64,000 nt of DNA from DASSUW01 sp963849695. Its GTDB lineage: Bacteria > Actinomycetota > Thermoleophilia > Solirubrobacterales > Solirubrobacteraceae. How positions within the stretch are numbered: the stretch's first letter is position 1; each line of letters begins with the position of its first letter. A program made the position numbers and the translations under genes. The notes under the pieces were generated by a model. It was given only the letters and a program-made list of their open reading frames with translations, was not told the DNA's origin and ran no database searches. Location: contig CAWKIT010000034.1 in NCBI GenBank assembly GCA_963849695.1, positions 1 to 64,000 of the forward strand, written 5' to 3'. Positions 24,327 to 32,030 of this stretch are shown here, piece after piece.

Positions 24327-25578
24327 ACAGACCACGCGCGCGCCACAGCGCCCGCGGCTTCGCGCGCGGCCGCAGGCGGCCGGTGAGCACCGCCGTGCGC
24401 GGGTCGGTCCGGCCGGAGAGCACGTCGATCCAGTCCTCGAAGCGGCAGCGCAGCTCGACGTCCACGTGTGGCGCCCGCCCGGGCGCCGCGGCCGTGGCGC
24501 CGTCGTCGATCCGCACGTGCCACGGCTCGGCGTCGTCGAACTCCCACTGGAGCACGAACGCCCCGGCCGGCGCTCGCCGCACGTCGACGTTGCGGCGGAT
24601 GCTGTCGAACAGCATCGCCATCGCCTCCGGGTCGCGCGCCGGGCCGCCGTTGCGCTCGCCGAGATAGCCGGCGCGCAGCATCGCCAGCCCGCGCTCGGCA
24701 CGCGCCCGCGCCGGGAGGTCCATCGGCATGATCTGCGGGCCCGGCAGCTCCTCGATCGGCAGCCCGGCGGCGCGGAACTTGGCCTCGAACGAGCGCGCCG
24801 CCTCCTCGTAGATCTGCTCGAGCGTGAAGCCGAAGCACTCGACGTAGCGCGTGTCCCAGCCGGGCGGGACGAACACCGCGAGCGAGACCGGCGTGACCGC
24901 GCGCAGCTGCTCGGCGACGGCGTCCGGCACCTCGGGGTCCTCGAGCGCGAGGTCGCGCAGCAGCTTGACGCCGAAGCCGATGTGGCGCTGCTCGTCGAGC
25001 GAGACTTTGTGCATGCCGGCGCGGAAGCCGGGCAGCAGATCGCGCGCCGCCAGGTAGTCGGAGATGAAGTGCTGGCCCGGCTGCGCCAGCGTCGCCTCGA
25101 CGACGAAGTGGTACATCGTCACGGCCTGCGCGAGCTTGGTGCGCGAGCGGTCGCGCCGCAGCTCGCCGACGACCCTGTCGAGCAGCTTGAAGGTCTTCAC
25201 GAAGCCCCAGGTGAGCTCCGGCCGCGTCGCCTCCAGCGCGCCGGAGATCGTGCCGTCGCCGCGCTCCACCACCTCGTGCATGAAGCGGTTGAAGAACACC
25301 GCGTGACGGGCCTCGTCGACCTGCTGGGTGGTGAGGAAGTACTTCTGCTCCTCGCGCGGCGCGGCGTCGATGAACGGGGACAGGTTGTCGGCGACCGAGT
25401 CCTCGCCGTGGAAGAACATCGCGTAGTTCCACAGGGCGGCGCGGCGCTCGAGGTCGGAGAAGCCCTCCCGCCAGTCGACCCGGTCCTGGCCGAAGTCGAT
25501 CTCGGTCGCGCGCCAGTGGCTGCGCTCCCAGCGCCGGTACAGGTCCTCGTACGTGACCTGATCGGCGGCGACGCTCAT
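24316..25578 (-). CDS. R2-like ferritin-fold diiron protein fused to an SCP2-like domain
   Basis: The first ~300 residues are a ribonucleotide-reductase-R2-like helical bundle with all diiron ligands visible: Glu59, Glu89-x2-His92, Glu161 and Glu196-x2-His199. Databases often name such proteins ribonucleotide reductase beta. The last ~100 residues instead look like an SCP2 sterol-carrier fold (VDVELRCRFEDWIDVLSGRTDPRTAVLTGRL), and the R2 C-terminal tail that docks to the alpha subunit is missing, as is any nrdE nearby. An oxidase acting on a lipid-like ligand held by SCP2 is more plausible (inference). It overlaps the downstream glyS start context by four bases. Confidence 0.75.
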   Translation of the reverse strand: MSVAADQVTYEDLYRRWERSHWRATEIDFGQDRVDWREGFSDLERRAALWNYAMFFHGEDSVADNLSPFIDAAPREEQKYFLTTQQVDEARHAVFFNRFMHEVVERGDGTISGALEATRPELTWGFVKTFKLLDRVVGELRRDRSRTKLAQAVTMYHFVVEATLAQPGQHFISDYLAARDLLPGFRAGMHKVSLDEQRHIGFGVKLLRDLALEDPEVPDAVAEQLRAVTPVSLAVFVPPGWDTRYVECFGFTLEQIYEEAARSFEAKFRAAGLPIEELPGPQIMPMDLPARARAERGLAMLRAGYLGERNGGPARDPEAMAMLFDSIRRNVDVRRAPAGAFVLQWEFDDAEPWHVRIDDGATAAAPGRAPHVDVELRCRFEDWIDVLSGRTDPRTAVLTGRLRPRAKPRALWRARGLFSG

Positions 25579-26900
25579 CCTGTGACGTCTCGCACGCGGT
25601 CGACGAGCTCGGCGGCCGGCACGCGCTCCTGCTTCAGGGTGTCGCGGTCGCGGAGCGTGACGGTGTCGTCCTCGAGCGTCTGGTGGTCGATCGTGACCGC
25701 GAGCGGGGTGCCGATCTCGTCCTGGCGCCGGTAGCGGCGGCCGATGTGGCCGCCTTCGTCGTACTCGGCGCTGACGTGGGTGCGCAGCTCCTCGTAGATC
25801 TCACGCGCGCGCTCGGGGTGGCCGTCCTTGCGCAGGAGCGGGAGGACGGCGACCTTGACCGGCGCCATCGCCGGGTGCAGCCGCATGACCGTGCGCTTCT
25901 CGCCGCCCAGCTCGTCCTCGTCGTAGGCGTCGCACAGCAGCGCCAGCATCGTGCGACCGACGCCGGCCGCCGGCTCGATCACGTGCGGGACGTAGCGCTC
26001 CTTCGTGTTCGGGTCGAAGTACTCGAGCTTGTCGCCGGAGAACCTCGAGTGCTGGGTGAGGTCGAAGTCCCCGCGGTTGGCGACGCCCTCGAGCTCGGAC
26101 CAGCCGATCGGGTACAGGTACTCGACGTCGGCGGTGGCGGACGAGTAGTGCGAGAGCTCCTCGGCATCGTGATCGCGCAGCCGCAGGCGCTCGCGGTCGA
26201 TGCCGAGCGAGACGTACCAGTCGAGCCGCGCCTGGCGCCAGTAGTCGTACCACTGCTGCGCCTGGTCGGGAGGCACGAAGAACTCCATCTCCATCTGCTC
26301 GAACTCGAGCGTGCGGAAGATGAAGTTGCCGGGCGTGATCTCGTTGCGGAACGACTTGCCGACCTGGGCGATGCCGAACGGCGGCTTGCGGCGCGCGTAC
26401 TGGAGCGTGGTCTTGAAGTCGAGGAAGATGCCCTGCGCGGTCTCGGGCCGCAGGTAGACGGTCGCGCCCGCCTCCTGCACGGGGCCGATCGTCGTCTCGA
26501 ACATGAGGTTGAACGCGCGCGCGTCGGTGAGGTCGCACTCGGGCCCCTCGCCGGGGTGCTTGGAGGGCTTGCGGGGGCACTGCAGGTCGCCGAGATGGTC
26601 GGCGCGGAAGCGCTGCCCGCACACCCGGCAGTCGACCAGCGGGTCGGTGAAGCCGGCCAGGTGCCCCGAGGCCTCCCAGGTGCGCGGGTGCTGGATGATC
26701 GCCGAGTCGAGCGCCACGACGTCCTCGCGCTCCTGGATCATGGCCTTCCACCAGGCGTCGATCACGTTCTTCTTGAGCAGCACGCCGTAGTGACCGTAGT
26801 CGTAGGTGTTGGCGATCCCGCCGTAGATCTCAGACGCCGGGAAGATCAGGCCGCGTCGCTTGCAGAGGGCGACGACGGCGTCCATGGTGGGGGCGGCCAT
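25575..26900 (-). CDS. glyS: Glycine-tRNA ligase (class II, dimeric type)
   Basis: Charges tRNA-Gly. The 441 aa protein has the class II motifs: FPASEIYGG near the start, RPETAQGIFLDF, motif 2 FRNEITPGNFIFRTLEFEQMEMEFF and motif 3 near VIEPAAGVGRTMLALL. A zinc-type insertion with C-x2-C and C-x12-C (CRVC, CPRK, ECDL) lies around residues 100-135. ATG 26900 is taken as the start; a further in-frame start at 26930 would add ten residues and overlap the divergent fmdB-like gene. Its stop overlaps the R2/SCP2 start by four bases, so both are in one transcript. Confidence 0.95.
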   Translation of the reverse strand: MAAPTMDAVVALCKRRGLIFPASEIYGGIANTYDYGHYGVLLKKNVIDAWWKAMIQEREDVVALDSAIIQHPRTWEASGHLAGFTDPLVDCRVCGQRFRADHLGDLQCPRKPSKHPGEGPECDLTDARAFNLMFETTIGPVQEAGATVYLRPETAQGIFLDFKTTLQYARRKPPFGIAQVGKSFRNEITPGNFIFRTLEFEQMEMEFFVPPDQAQQWYDYWRQARLDWYVSLGIDRERLRLRDHDAEELSHYSSATADVEYLYPIGWSELEGVANRGDFDLTQHSRFSGDKLEYFDPNTKERYVPHVIEPAAGVGRTMLALLCDAYDEDELGGEKRTVMRLHPAMAPVKVAVLPLLRKDGHPERAREIYEELRTHVSAEYDEGGHIGRRYRRQDEIGTPLAVTIDHQTLEDDTVTLRDRDTLKQERVPAAELVDRVRDVTG

Positions 26901-26929
26901 GGGGCCGGAGCCTATACTCGGCCGCCGCA

Positions 26930-27211
26930 ATGCCGATCTACGAGTACCGGTGCGAGGAAGGCCATTTGTTAGAGGTGATGCAGAAGATCACCGACGACCC
27001 GGTGACGCACTGCGAGATCTGCGGCGCGCCGGTCCAGCGGGTGTTTCACCCGATCGCGGTCCACTTCAAGGGCTCCGGCTTCTACAACACCGATTACGGC
27101 ACCGCCAAGCGCAAGCGCGAGACCGAGAAGTCGGCCGAGAAGGGCGCCGACAAGCACGACGCGAAGACGAAGGACTCGAAGTCGGACTCCAAGCCCGCCG
27201 CAAAGGATTGA
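26930..27211 (+). CDS. FmdB family zinc-ribbon protein
   Basis: The 93 aa protein begins MPIYEYRCEEGH and continues to CEICGAP; Cys8, Cys28 and Cys31 with a nearby His form the zinc ribbon of FmdB-like putative regulators. The rest is a Lys/Asp/Ser-rich disordered tail with repeated KDSKSD-like pieces. TATACT at 26912-26917 is a likely -10 box, leaving a very short leader. It is divergent from glyS with 29 bases between the starts. Confidence 0.85.
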   Translation: MPIYEYRCEEGHLLEVMQKITDDPVTHCEICGAPVQRVFHPIAVHFKGSGFYNTDYGTAKRKRETEKSAEKGADKHDAKTKDSKSDSKPAAKD

Positions 27212-27237
27212 TATGCGCTACTGCGCCTTAGATAGCT

Positions 27238-27252
27238 ATAAGCCCCGCTTAT
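27238..27252 (+). terminator. Small hairpin after the FmdB gene
   Basis: ATAAGC (27238-27243) pairs with GCTTAT (27247-27252) across CCC. A second 6-base stem, GCGGAA with TTCCGC, follows at about 27262-27280. Both lie in an unusually AT-rich 99-base gap. They could end fmdB transcription; evidence is structural only. Confidence 0.35.
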
Positions 27253-27310
27253 CCCTTACAGGCGGAATCGTCATTTCCGCTGAGGGCGTCCGGCTGCCAC
27301 ACTGGCTCAC

Positions 27311-28246
27311 GTGACGCCACGCCAGATCGGACTTCTCGCCGCGCTCTCCGCGATCTGGGGCGGCTCCTACCTCCTCATCAAGTACGCGCTCGAGGACTTC
27401 AGCGCCCCGATGATCGTGTGGGCTCGAACCGCGATCGCGGCGCTCGTGCTGCTCGTGGCGCTGCGCGGCACCGCCGCCGGCGCGTTCGCCGACATGCGCC
27501 GGCGCCCGGGTTGGGCGCTCGCCCTCGGAATGATCGCCGTCGTGCTGCCGTTCCTCCTGATCACGTTCGGCGAGCTCGAGGTGCCGTCGGGCCTGACCGC
27601 GGTGCTGATCTCGCCCGCCGCGCTGTTCGTCGCGATGCTCGCCCCCTTCATCGACCCGTCCGAGCGGATCGACCGCCGGCAGGCCGTCGGCCTCGTGGGC
27701 GGGCTGGCGGGCGTGGCGCTCGTGGTCGGCGTCGAGTCGATCCACTCGCTGTGGCAGTTCCTCGGCGCGATGGCGATGATCGGCGCGGCGATCCTCTACG
27801 CGCTGTCCGGCTTCGTGGTCAAGGGCCCGTACAAGGGTCTCAGCGCGGTGCAGACGTCGTTCATCTCGCTCTCGGTCGCCGCCGTCGTCACGCTGCCGAT
27901 CGCCGCGGCGACGACGCCCAGCGAGGCCCCGGGGCTGCGCGCCGTGCTCGCGGTCCTGGTGCTCGGCGCTCTCGGCACCGCGCTTGCGTTCGTCATCTTC
28001 TACAAGTTGATCGCCGAGGTCGGGGCCGGCCGCGGCTCGCTCGTCAGTTACCTGGCGCCGGGCGTGGCCCTGTTCTACGGCGCGGTCTTCCTCGACGAGG
28101 AGGTCACCGTCGCCGCGGTCGTCGGCCTCGCTCTGATCCTCGGCGGCGTTGCGCTCGCGGCCAGACGACGTGCCCAGAGGCTCGAGCCGGTACCTTCCGC
28201 GGTCCATGGATCTGAGCCTCTCCCCGCAGGAGCGCGAGTTCCGTGA
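27311..28246 (+). CDS. EamA/DMT family transporter
   Basis: A ten-segment drug/metabolite transporter of 311 aa in two EamA halves: AALSAIWGGSYLLIKYALEDFSAPMIVWARTAIAAL opens the first, and the second carries the matching ALGTALAFVIFYKLIAEVGAGRGSLVSYLAPGVAL...DEEVT signature. The exported metabolite is unknown. The GTG start follows a short leader. The 3' end overlaps the start of the acyl-CoA dehydrogenase gene by 41 bases; the last ~20 residues after ARRRAQR look unstructured. Confidence 0.92.
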   Translation: MTPRQIGLLAALSAIWGGSYLLIKYALEDFSAPMIVWARTAIAALVLLVALRGTAAGAFADMRRRPGWALALGMIAVVLPFLLITFGELEVPSGLTAVLISPAALFVAMLAPFIDPSERIDRRQAVGLVGGLAGVALVVGVESIHSLWQFLGAMAMIGAAILYALSGFVVKGPYKGLSAVQTSFISLSVAAVVTLPIAAATTPSEAPGLRAVLAVLVLGALGTALAFVIFYKLIAEVGAGRGSLVSYLAPGVALFYGAVFLDEEVTVAAVVGLALILGGVALAARRRAQRLEPVPSAVHGSEPLPAGARVP

Positions 28247-29342
28247 CTCCGTCCGCAGCTGGATAGAGGCCAACAACCCCGGTCCCGAGCCGGACTCCGA
28301 CGCCGCGCTGTTCACGTTCCGGCGCGCCTGGCAGCGGGCGCTGAACGAGCGCGGCTGGGCGGGCCTGAGCTGGCCGACCGAGTACGGCGGCGCCGGCGCC
28401 ACCCTGGTCGAGCAGGCGATCTTCTTCGAAGAGGTCGCGCGCGCGGGCGCGCCGTCGATGGCCAACGTGCTCGGCCTGGCGATGGGCGGGCCGACCGTGA
28501 TCGCGCACGGCACCGAGGAGCAGAAGCAGCGGTACCTGCCGCCGATCCTGTCGGCCGACGAGATCTGGTGCCAGGGGTTCTCGGAGCCGGAGTCGGGGTC
28601 GGACCTCGCCTCGCTCAAGACCCGCGCCGTCCGCAACGGCCGCGAGTGGGTCGTCACCGGCCAGAAGGTGTGGACGACCTACGCGCACGAGGCGAAGTGG
28701 TGCATGCTGGTGGCGCGGACCGACTCGGAGGCGCCCAAGCACCGCGGCCTGACGTACTTCCTGATGGACATGGAGCAGGACGGCGTCGAGGTCCGGCCGC
28801 TCGTCCAGATCACCGGCGAGCCCGAGTTCAACGAGCTGTTCATCGAGGAGGCGCGGATCCCGGACGAGAACATCGTCGGCGGCGAGGGGAACGGCTGGCC
28901 GGTCGCGATCACGACGCTCATGCACGAGCGGGCGGGGCTCGCGTTCGCGCTCCAGGTCCGCGTGCAGGTCGCCCTGCGCGAGCTGCGCGACCACATCCAG
29001 GCGGTGGGACTGGCCGGCGACATGGTGGTGCGCCGCCGGTTCGCGCAGCTGTACGCCGAGTCGCAGGTCCTGCGGCTGAACGCCTACCGCGGCCTGACGG
29101 CGACGATGAAGCGCGGCGCGCCGGGTCCTGAGGGCTCGCTCGGCAAGTGGCACTGGGCCGAGGTCAATCAGAGCCTGACCGAGCTGGCGATGGACGTCGC
29201 CGGCCCGAAGGCCGTGGTGGCCGACGGGCCGTGGCAGTACCGCTTCCTGCGGGCCCGCGCGAACTCGATCGAGGGCGGCACCACCGAGATCCTCAAGAAC
29301 ATCGTCGCCGAGCGCGTCCTCGGACTGCCGCGAGCCTCGTGA
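28206..29342 (+). CDS. Acyl-CoA dehydrogenase
   Basis: FAD enzyme of fatty-acid or steroid-type beta-oxidation, 378 aa. Seen are the N-terminal helical domain (SPQEREFRDSVRSW), WPTEYGGAGA, the FAD-binding GFSEPESGSDLASLKTRA, the middle beta-domain with VTGQKVWTTYAHEA, and the C-terminal FLRARANSIEGGTTEILKNIVAERVLGLPR. The pattern fits the longer subunit of paired ACADs, and a second ACAD gene follows with a four-base overlap (GTGA), which suggests a heteromeric enzyme. Confidence 0.93.
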   Translation: MDLSLSPQEREFRDSVRSWIEANNPGPEPDSDAALFTFRRAWQRALNERGWAGLSWPTEYGGAGATLVEQAIFFEEVARAGAPSMANVLGLAMGGPTVIAHGTEEQKQRYLPPILSADEIWCQGFSEPESGSDLASLKTRAVRNGREWVVTGQKVWTTYAHEAKWCMLVARTDSEAPKHRGLTYFLMDMEQDGVEVRPLVQITGEPEFNELFIEEARIPDENIVGGEGNGWPVAITTLMHERAGLAFALQVRVQVALRELRDHIQAVGLAGDMVVRRRFAQLYAESQVLRLNAYRGLTATMKRGAPGPEGSLGKWHWAEVNQSLTELAMDVAGPKAVVADGPWQYRFLRARANSIEGGTTEILKNIVAERVLGLPRAS

Positions 29343-30244
29343 ACTTCGATCTCTCGGACGATCAGCGGACGATCAAGTCCACGGCGCGAGAGTTCCTGGC
29401 TGCCCGCTATCCGCTCGCCGAGGTGCGGCGGCTGGCGCTCGAGGACGACCGCGGGTTCACCGACGCGCAGTGGAGCGAGATGGTCGAGCTCGGCTGGCCG
29501 GAGATCGCCGAGCTCGGGACGGTCGAGATGATCGTGGTGGCGGAGGAGCTCGGCTACGCGCTGGCGCCGACGCCGCTGCAGTCGACGTGGGCGGCGGGGC
29601 TGCTCGGCGCCTCGCTGTCGGACGGACAGCGAGGCGCGGTGGTGATCGACGGGCTGTCTTTCGACGCCGGGTTCGCCGAGGTGCTGGTCGACTGGGAAGG
29701 CTCGGCGGTCACTGGGCCCTCGGTCGAGCCCGCGCCGGCGCTCGATCCCACCCGGCGGCTGTTCCGGGTGTCCGGCGGCGAGCGTTCCCCGGGCGGCGCG
29801 GACGTCGGGCGGGGACGCCTGCAGGCGATGGTGATGAACGCCGCCGAGTCGGTCGGCGTGGCCGAGCGGGCGATGGAGATGGCCGTCGCCTACGCCAAGG
29901 AGCGCAAGCAGTTCGGCCGCCCGATCGGTACGTACCAGGCGGTCTCGCACCCGTGCGCGCAGATGCTGCTCGAGGTCGAGGGCGCCCGCTCGGCGGTCTA
30001 CTGGGCGGCGTGGGCGCTCGACCACGAGCCGGAGACGGCGCCGCTGGCGGCCGCCTGCGCGAAGGCCTATGCGGGCGACGCCGGGCGCCGTGTCCCGCGG
30101 GCCGCGCTCCAGGTCCACGGCGGGATCGGGTTCACGTGGGAGCACGACCTGCACTTCTTCCTCAAGCGCGGCGAGGCGAACGCCCACACGTACGGCGAGG
30201 GCAGCGCGCACCGCGAGCGGATCGCCGAACTCGCCGGGCTCTGA
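29339..30244 (+). CDS. Acyl-CoA dehydrogenase, short partner subunit
   Basis: At 301 aa this is shorter than a full ACAD. The N-terminal FDLSDDQRTIKSTAREFLAARYP and the C-terminal MAVAYAKERKQFGRPIGTYQAVSHPCAQMLLEVE...QVHGGIGFTWEHDLHFFLKR are clear, but the middle domain is reduced and lacks the usual FAD-site signature seen in its neighbour. Such pairs form alpha2beta2 ACADs in Actinobacteria (for example FadE28-FadE29). GTG start overlaps the preceding stop. Substrate not predictable. Confidence 0.9.
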   Translation: MNFDLSDDQRTIKSTAREFLAARYPLAEVRRLALEDDRGFTDAQWSEMVELGWPEIAELGTVEMIVVAEELGYALAPTPLQSTWAAGLLGASLSDGQRGAVVIDGLSFDAGFAEVLVDWEGSAVTGPSVEPAPALDPTRRLFRVSGGERSPGGADVGRGRLQAMVMNAAESVGVAERAMEMAVAYAKERKQFGRPIGTYQAVSHPCAQMLLEVEGARSAVYWAAWALDHEPETAPLAAACAKAYAGDAGRRVPRAALQVHGGIGFTWEHDLHFFLKRGEANAHTYGEGSAHRERIAELAGL

Positions 30245-30302
30245 ACCTCCTGCGCGCTGCGCGCGTATCACCTCGGTCCACATCCGACCTTAGGGGGTAA
30301 GG

Positions 30303-30848
30303 GTGAACCGACGCAGGCTCAAGCTCGTGCTGGCCATCGGAGTGATGTCGCTGCTCGGTGCCGTGGGGGTCGCCGTCGCGACGGGCGGCAAAGACGTCCG
30401 CGAGCGGCTGACCGGCTACGAGGAGACGCCACAGGCGCTGTCGACGCCCGCCAACGGCGAGTTCAGGGCGCGTGTCAGCCGCTTCTCCGACGAGATCCAG
30501 TGGCGGCTCTCCTATCGCGGTTTCGAGACCGACGTCTCGCAGGCGCATATCCACTTCGGCGCGCGCGCGACATCCGGCGGCATCAGCGTGTGGCTGTGCG
30601 GCAACCCCCCGACCGTCCCGCCGGCGGGCACCGCGACGTGCCCACTTCGGGAGGGCACGGTGACCGGGGTGTCCGGGCGCGATGACGTCGTCGGCCCCAC
30701 CGGCCAGGGCATCGCGGCCGGCGAGTGGGAGGAGTTCCTCGACGCTATGCGCGCCGGCGTGACCTACGCCAACGTGCACAGCACGGCCCGCCCGGCGGGC
30801 GAGATCCGCGCTCAGCTCCTGGACGACGACGACGATCGCCGCTGGTAG
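30303..30848 (+). CDS. CHRD domain-containing secreted protein
   Basis: A signal-like N-terminus (LKLVLAIGVMSLLGAVGVAVATGG) is followed by a CHRD domain: RLTGYEETPQALSTPANGEFRARV, the AHIHFGARATSGGISVWLCG core and the closing TYANVHSTARPAGEIRAQL. CHRD domains, first described in chordin, occur in many bacterial surface proteins of unknown role. The GTG start has the purine-rich GGGGGTAAGG immediately upstream. It ends at a double hairpin facing the LCP gene. Confidence 0.87.
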   Translation: MNRRRLKLVLAIGVMSLLGAVGVAVATGGKDVRERLTGYEETPQALSTPANGEFRARVSRFSDEIQWRLSYRGFETDVSQAHIHFGARATSGGISVWLCGNPPTVPPAGTATCPLREGTVTGVSGRDDVVGPTGQGIAAGEWEEFLDAMRAGVTYANVHSTARPAGEIRAQLLDDDDDRRW

Positions 30849-30857
30849 ATCCGGACT

Positions 30858-30924
30858 TCCCGGGCGCCCATGACCCACGGGCGCCCGGGAGCCCCCGGGC
30901 GCTCACCGCCCGAGTGCCCGGGGG
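30858..30924. terminator. Tandem hairpins between convergent CHRD and LCP genes
   Basis: A perfect 12-base stem (30858-30869 with 30879-30890, loop 9) is followed by a perfect 9-base stem, CCCCCGGGC (30892-30900) with GCCCGGGGG (30916-30924). The second ends at the base before the LCP stop. One hairpin per strand would stop both transcripts. Confidence 0.65.
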
Positions 30925-32022
30925 TCAGCCCTGCATGAACCGCGCCACGACCTCCTCCTTCGTGGCGTCGTCGACCTCCAGGCCGGCGCCGCCGTCGGGA
31001 AGGGTCGTGCTCCCGCTCGGCGTCAGCACGTACTTCTTGGGGTCGCCGCCGATCAGCTCGGCGCCGATCAGGCCGAGCAGCGTCGGGCCCGACATGTCGG
31101 AGCGGATCGCCTGCGGCGCCGCCCATGACACCCACGGCAGGCGGATGAAGGTCTCGAACGAGGTCACCTGGTCCTTGATCGCGCTCATGATCTTCTGCTG
31201 CCGGCGGGCGCGCGCCTTGTCGTCCTCCTGCGGGCGGCAGTCGTTCTTGCGCGTGCGCGCGAGCGCGAGCGCCTGCTCGCCGTCCAGCTCGTGCGTGCCG
31301 GCCTTGAGCCGCAGCGTGTAGCCGCCGTTGCGCGAGCCGCCGTTGATCTTGGAGATCACGCAGTTGCCGGTGTAGGTGATGCCGCCGAGGGCGTCGATCA
31401 GCTCGGGGAAGTTCTCGAAGTTGACCTCGACGAGGTGGTTGACGTCCACGCCCAGGTAGCTCTCGACCGTGTCGATCGCCAGCGCCGGGCCGCCGATCGC
31501 GTAGGCGGCGTTGATCTTGGCTCGTCCGTGGCCGGGGATGTCGACCACCGTGTCGCGCAGGACGCTCAGCTGCGCGTTGGCGCCGCCGCCGACGCGCAGG
31601 AGCAGGATCGAGTCCGACCGGCTCGGCTCGCCGATCGTCTGCGCGCCGGGCTCGGCGGTGTCCTTCGTGCGGGCGTCGGAGCCGAGCACGAGGATCGTGT
31701 TCGGCGAGGTGAGCGGGTAGCCGCCGCCGCTGAGCTTGGCGTCGGCCGCGTCGGAGATGTTCGACGACTGGATCTGGGCGCTGATCAGGAACACGACCAG
31801 CGACACGAGCAGCCAGGCGACGACGCCGAGGGCCAGGTAGCCGGCGATGCGGCCGACCGTGATCTTCCTGCGTGGCCGGTCGGTGCGGCGGCGGAAGGGC
31901 CACAGACGGCGCTTGGGCGGCTGGTCGCGCGGCTCGCCTCGTTCCGCCAGGTTCTCCTCTCGTTGCCACGGCAGCCTGGGGCGAGAGCGGTACTTCGTGT
32001 ACTGGGGCGGTTCCTCTGGCAT
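30925..32022 (-). CDS. LCP (LytR-CpsA-Psr) family cell-wall glycopolymer ligase
   Basis: Joins secondary polymers to peptidoglycan outside the membrane. In the 365 aa product a basic cytoplasmic N-terminus (RRKITVGRI) leads to one membrane segment (about 57-82). The LCP domain follows with NTILVLGSDARTKD, RSDSILLLRV, the DTVVDIPGHGRAKINAAYAIGGP block and GEQALALARTRKND, whose arginines and aspartates bind the pyrophosphate lipid. It is divergent from the ROK kinase gene with only 8 bases between starts. Confidence 0.93.
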   Translation of the reverse strand: MPEEPPQYTKYRSRPRLPWQREENLAERGEPRDQPPKRRLWPFRRRTDRPRRKITVGRIAGYLALGVVAWLLVSLVVFLISAQIQSSNISDAADAKLSGGGYPLTSPNTILVLGSDARTKDTAEPGAQTIGEPSRSDSILLLRVGGGANAQLSVLRDTVVDIPGHGRAKINAAYAIGGPALAIDTVESYLGVDVNHLVEVNFENFPELIDALGGITYTGNCVISKINGGSRNGGYTLRLKAGTHELDGEQALALARTRKNDCRPQEDDKARARRQQKIMSAIKDQVTSFETFIRLPWVSWAAPQAIRSDMSGPTLLGLIGAELIGGDPKKYVLTPSGSTTLPDGGAGLEVDDATKEEVVARFMQG

Positions 32023-32030
32023 CGGCTATC

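Noticed and set aside
26880..26940. T-box riboswitch upstream of glyS (and similarly metG)
   Set aside because: Only about 30 bases separate glyS from the divergent gene and about 50 precede metG; too little room for a T-box leader and no T-box sequence seen.
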